A stretch of DNA of 35,461 nucleotides from Omnitrophica bacterium GWA2_41_15 (GTDB taxonomy: Bacteria; Omnitrophota; Gorgyraeia; Gygaellales; Profunditerraquicolaceae): contig CAKKQZ010000029.1 of assembly GCA_919902445.1 (NCBI GenBank), forward strand, positions 1 through 35,461. The letters run 5' to 3'. Every line of letters begins with the position of its first letter. Position 1 is the first letter of the stretch. A program made the position numbers and the translations under genes. Shown here one piece after another: positions 35,249-35,461 of the stretch. Under the pieces are notes generated by a model. The model was given only the letters and a program-made list of their open reading frames with translations. It ran no database searches and was not told the DNA's origin.

Positions 35249-35315
35249 GGTAGGGACAGTCCCTCTTGTCAGATAGGTCTTAGCTTTGACAGTGACAGTC
35301 CCTACTGCAATAGTT
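35249..35315. repeat. GGGACAGTCCC palindromic element, copy C (intergenic)
   Basis: ggtagggacagtccctcttgtcagataggtcttagctttgacagtgacagtccctactgcaatagttt aligns with copy B across its length, including the ggtaggg and ctactgca ends. Confidence 0.85.
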
Positions 35316-35343
35316 TAATATTATAAAAATAAATGTCAAATAA

Positions 35344-35456
35344 TTTTAATGAGCGCATAACTTATGGAGTACTCGCTTACGCTCGTTACGAACATAAGTT
35401 ATCTGCGCGAATTAATCCCGCATCCTGCTTTCCTAAGGTACAGCGGGAGAAGTTCA
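35344..35456 (-). repeat. 113-bp structured dispersed repeat, right copy (inverted relative to 28700-28812)
   Basis: ttttaatgagcgcataacttatggagtactcgcttacgctcgttacgaacataagttatctgcgcgaattaatcccgc...agttca is the reverse complement of 28700-28812 (109/113 identical by eye). Confidence 0.92.
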
Positions 35457-35461
35457 ACCGC

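Noticed and set aside
2697-35315. Spaced GGGACAGTCCC repeats considered as a CRISPR array
   Set aside because: Copies are kilobases apart with no regular spacer arrangement, and no cas genes are present; they are dispersed palindromes.

Overview
35.5 kb bacterial chromosomal fragment in which essentially every convincing gene lies on the minus strand. The architecture and protein style resemble Candidatus Omnitrophica / OP3-like genomes; this is an inference, not tested. In minus-strand transcription order, from high to low coordinates, it contains: (i) a minor-pilin set (four prepilin-like genes, 35184-33248); (ii) tRNA-Ala(CGC); (iii) an exported Memo-AMMECR1 fusion, rsmE and mtaB; (iv) a major type IV pilin with a near-consensus promoter and an intrinsic terminator; (v) a TMTC-like GT-C/TPR membrane glycosyltransferase; (vi) a second prepilin cluster running into pilMNOPQ; (vii) a short DUF2344 protein, rng, rplU, obgE (no rpmA between them), proB, proA, nadD, rpe, a phosphohexomutase, plsC, rpsA and tyrS; (viii) a surface-glycan cluster (flippase, two GT2 enzymes, a B12-binding radical SAM protein, SemiSWEET, gmd and a partial DegT-family aminotransferase). 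The most notable non-gene signal is a set of short palindromic elements. A GGGACAGTCCC family occurs at least three times, and one copy sits in-frame (25 codons, no stop) inside the radical SAM gene. A different 113-bp structured element occurs twice as a near-identical inverted pair about 6.5 kb apart, bracketing the major pilin, the tRNA and one minor-pilin locus. No CRISPR array, transposase, integrase or phage gene was seen.
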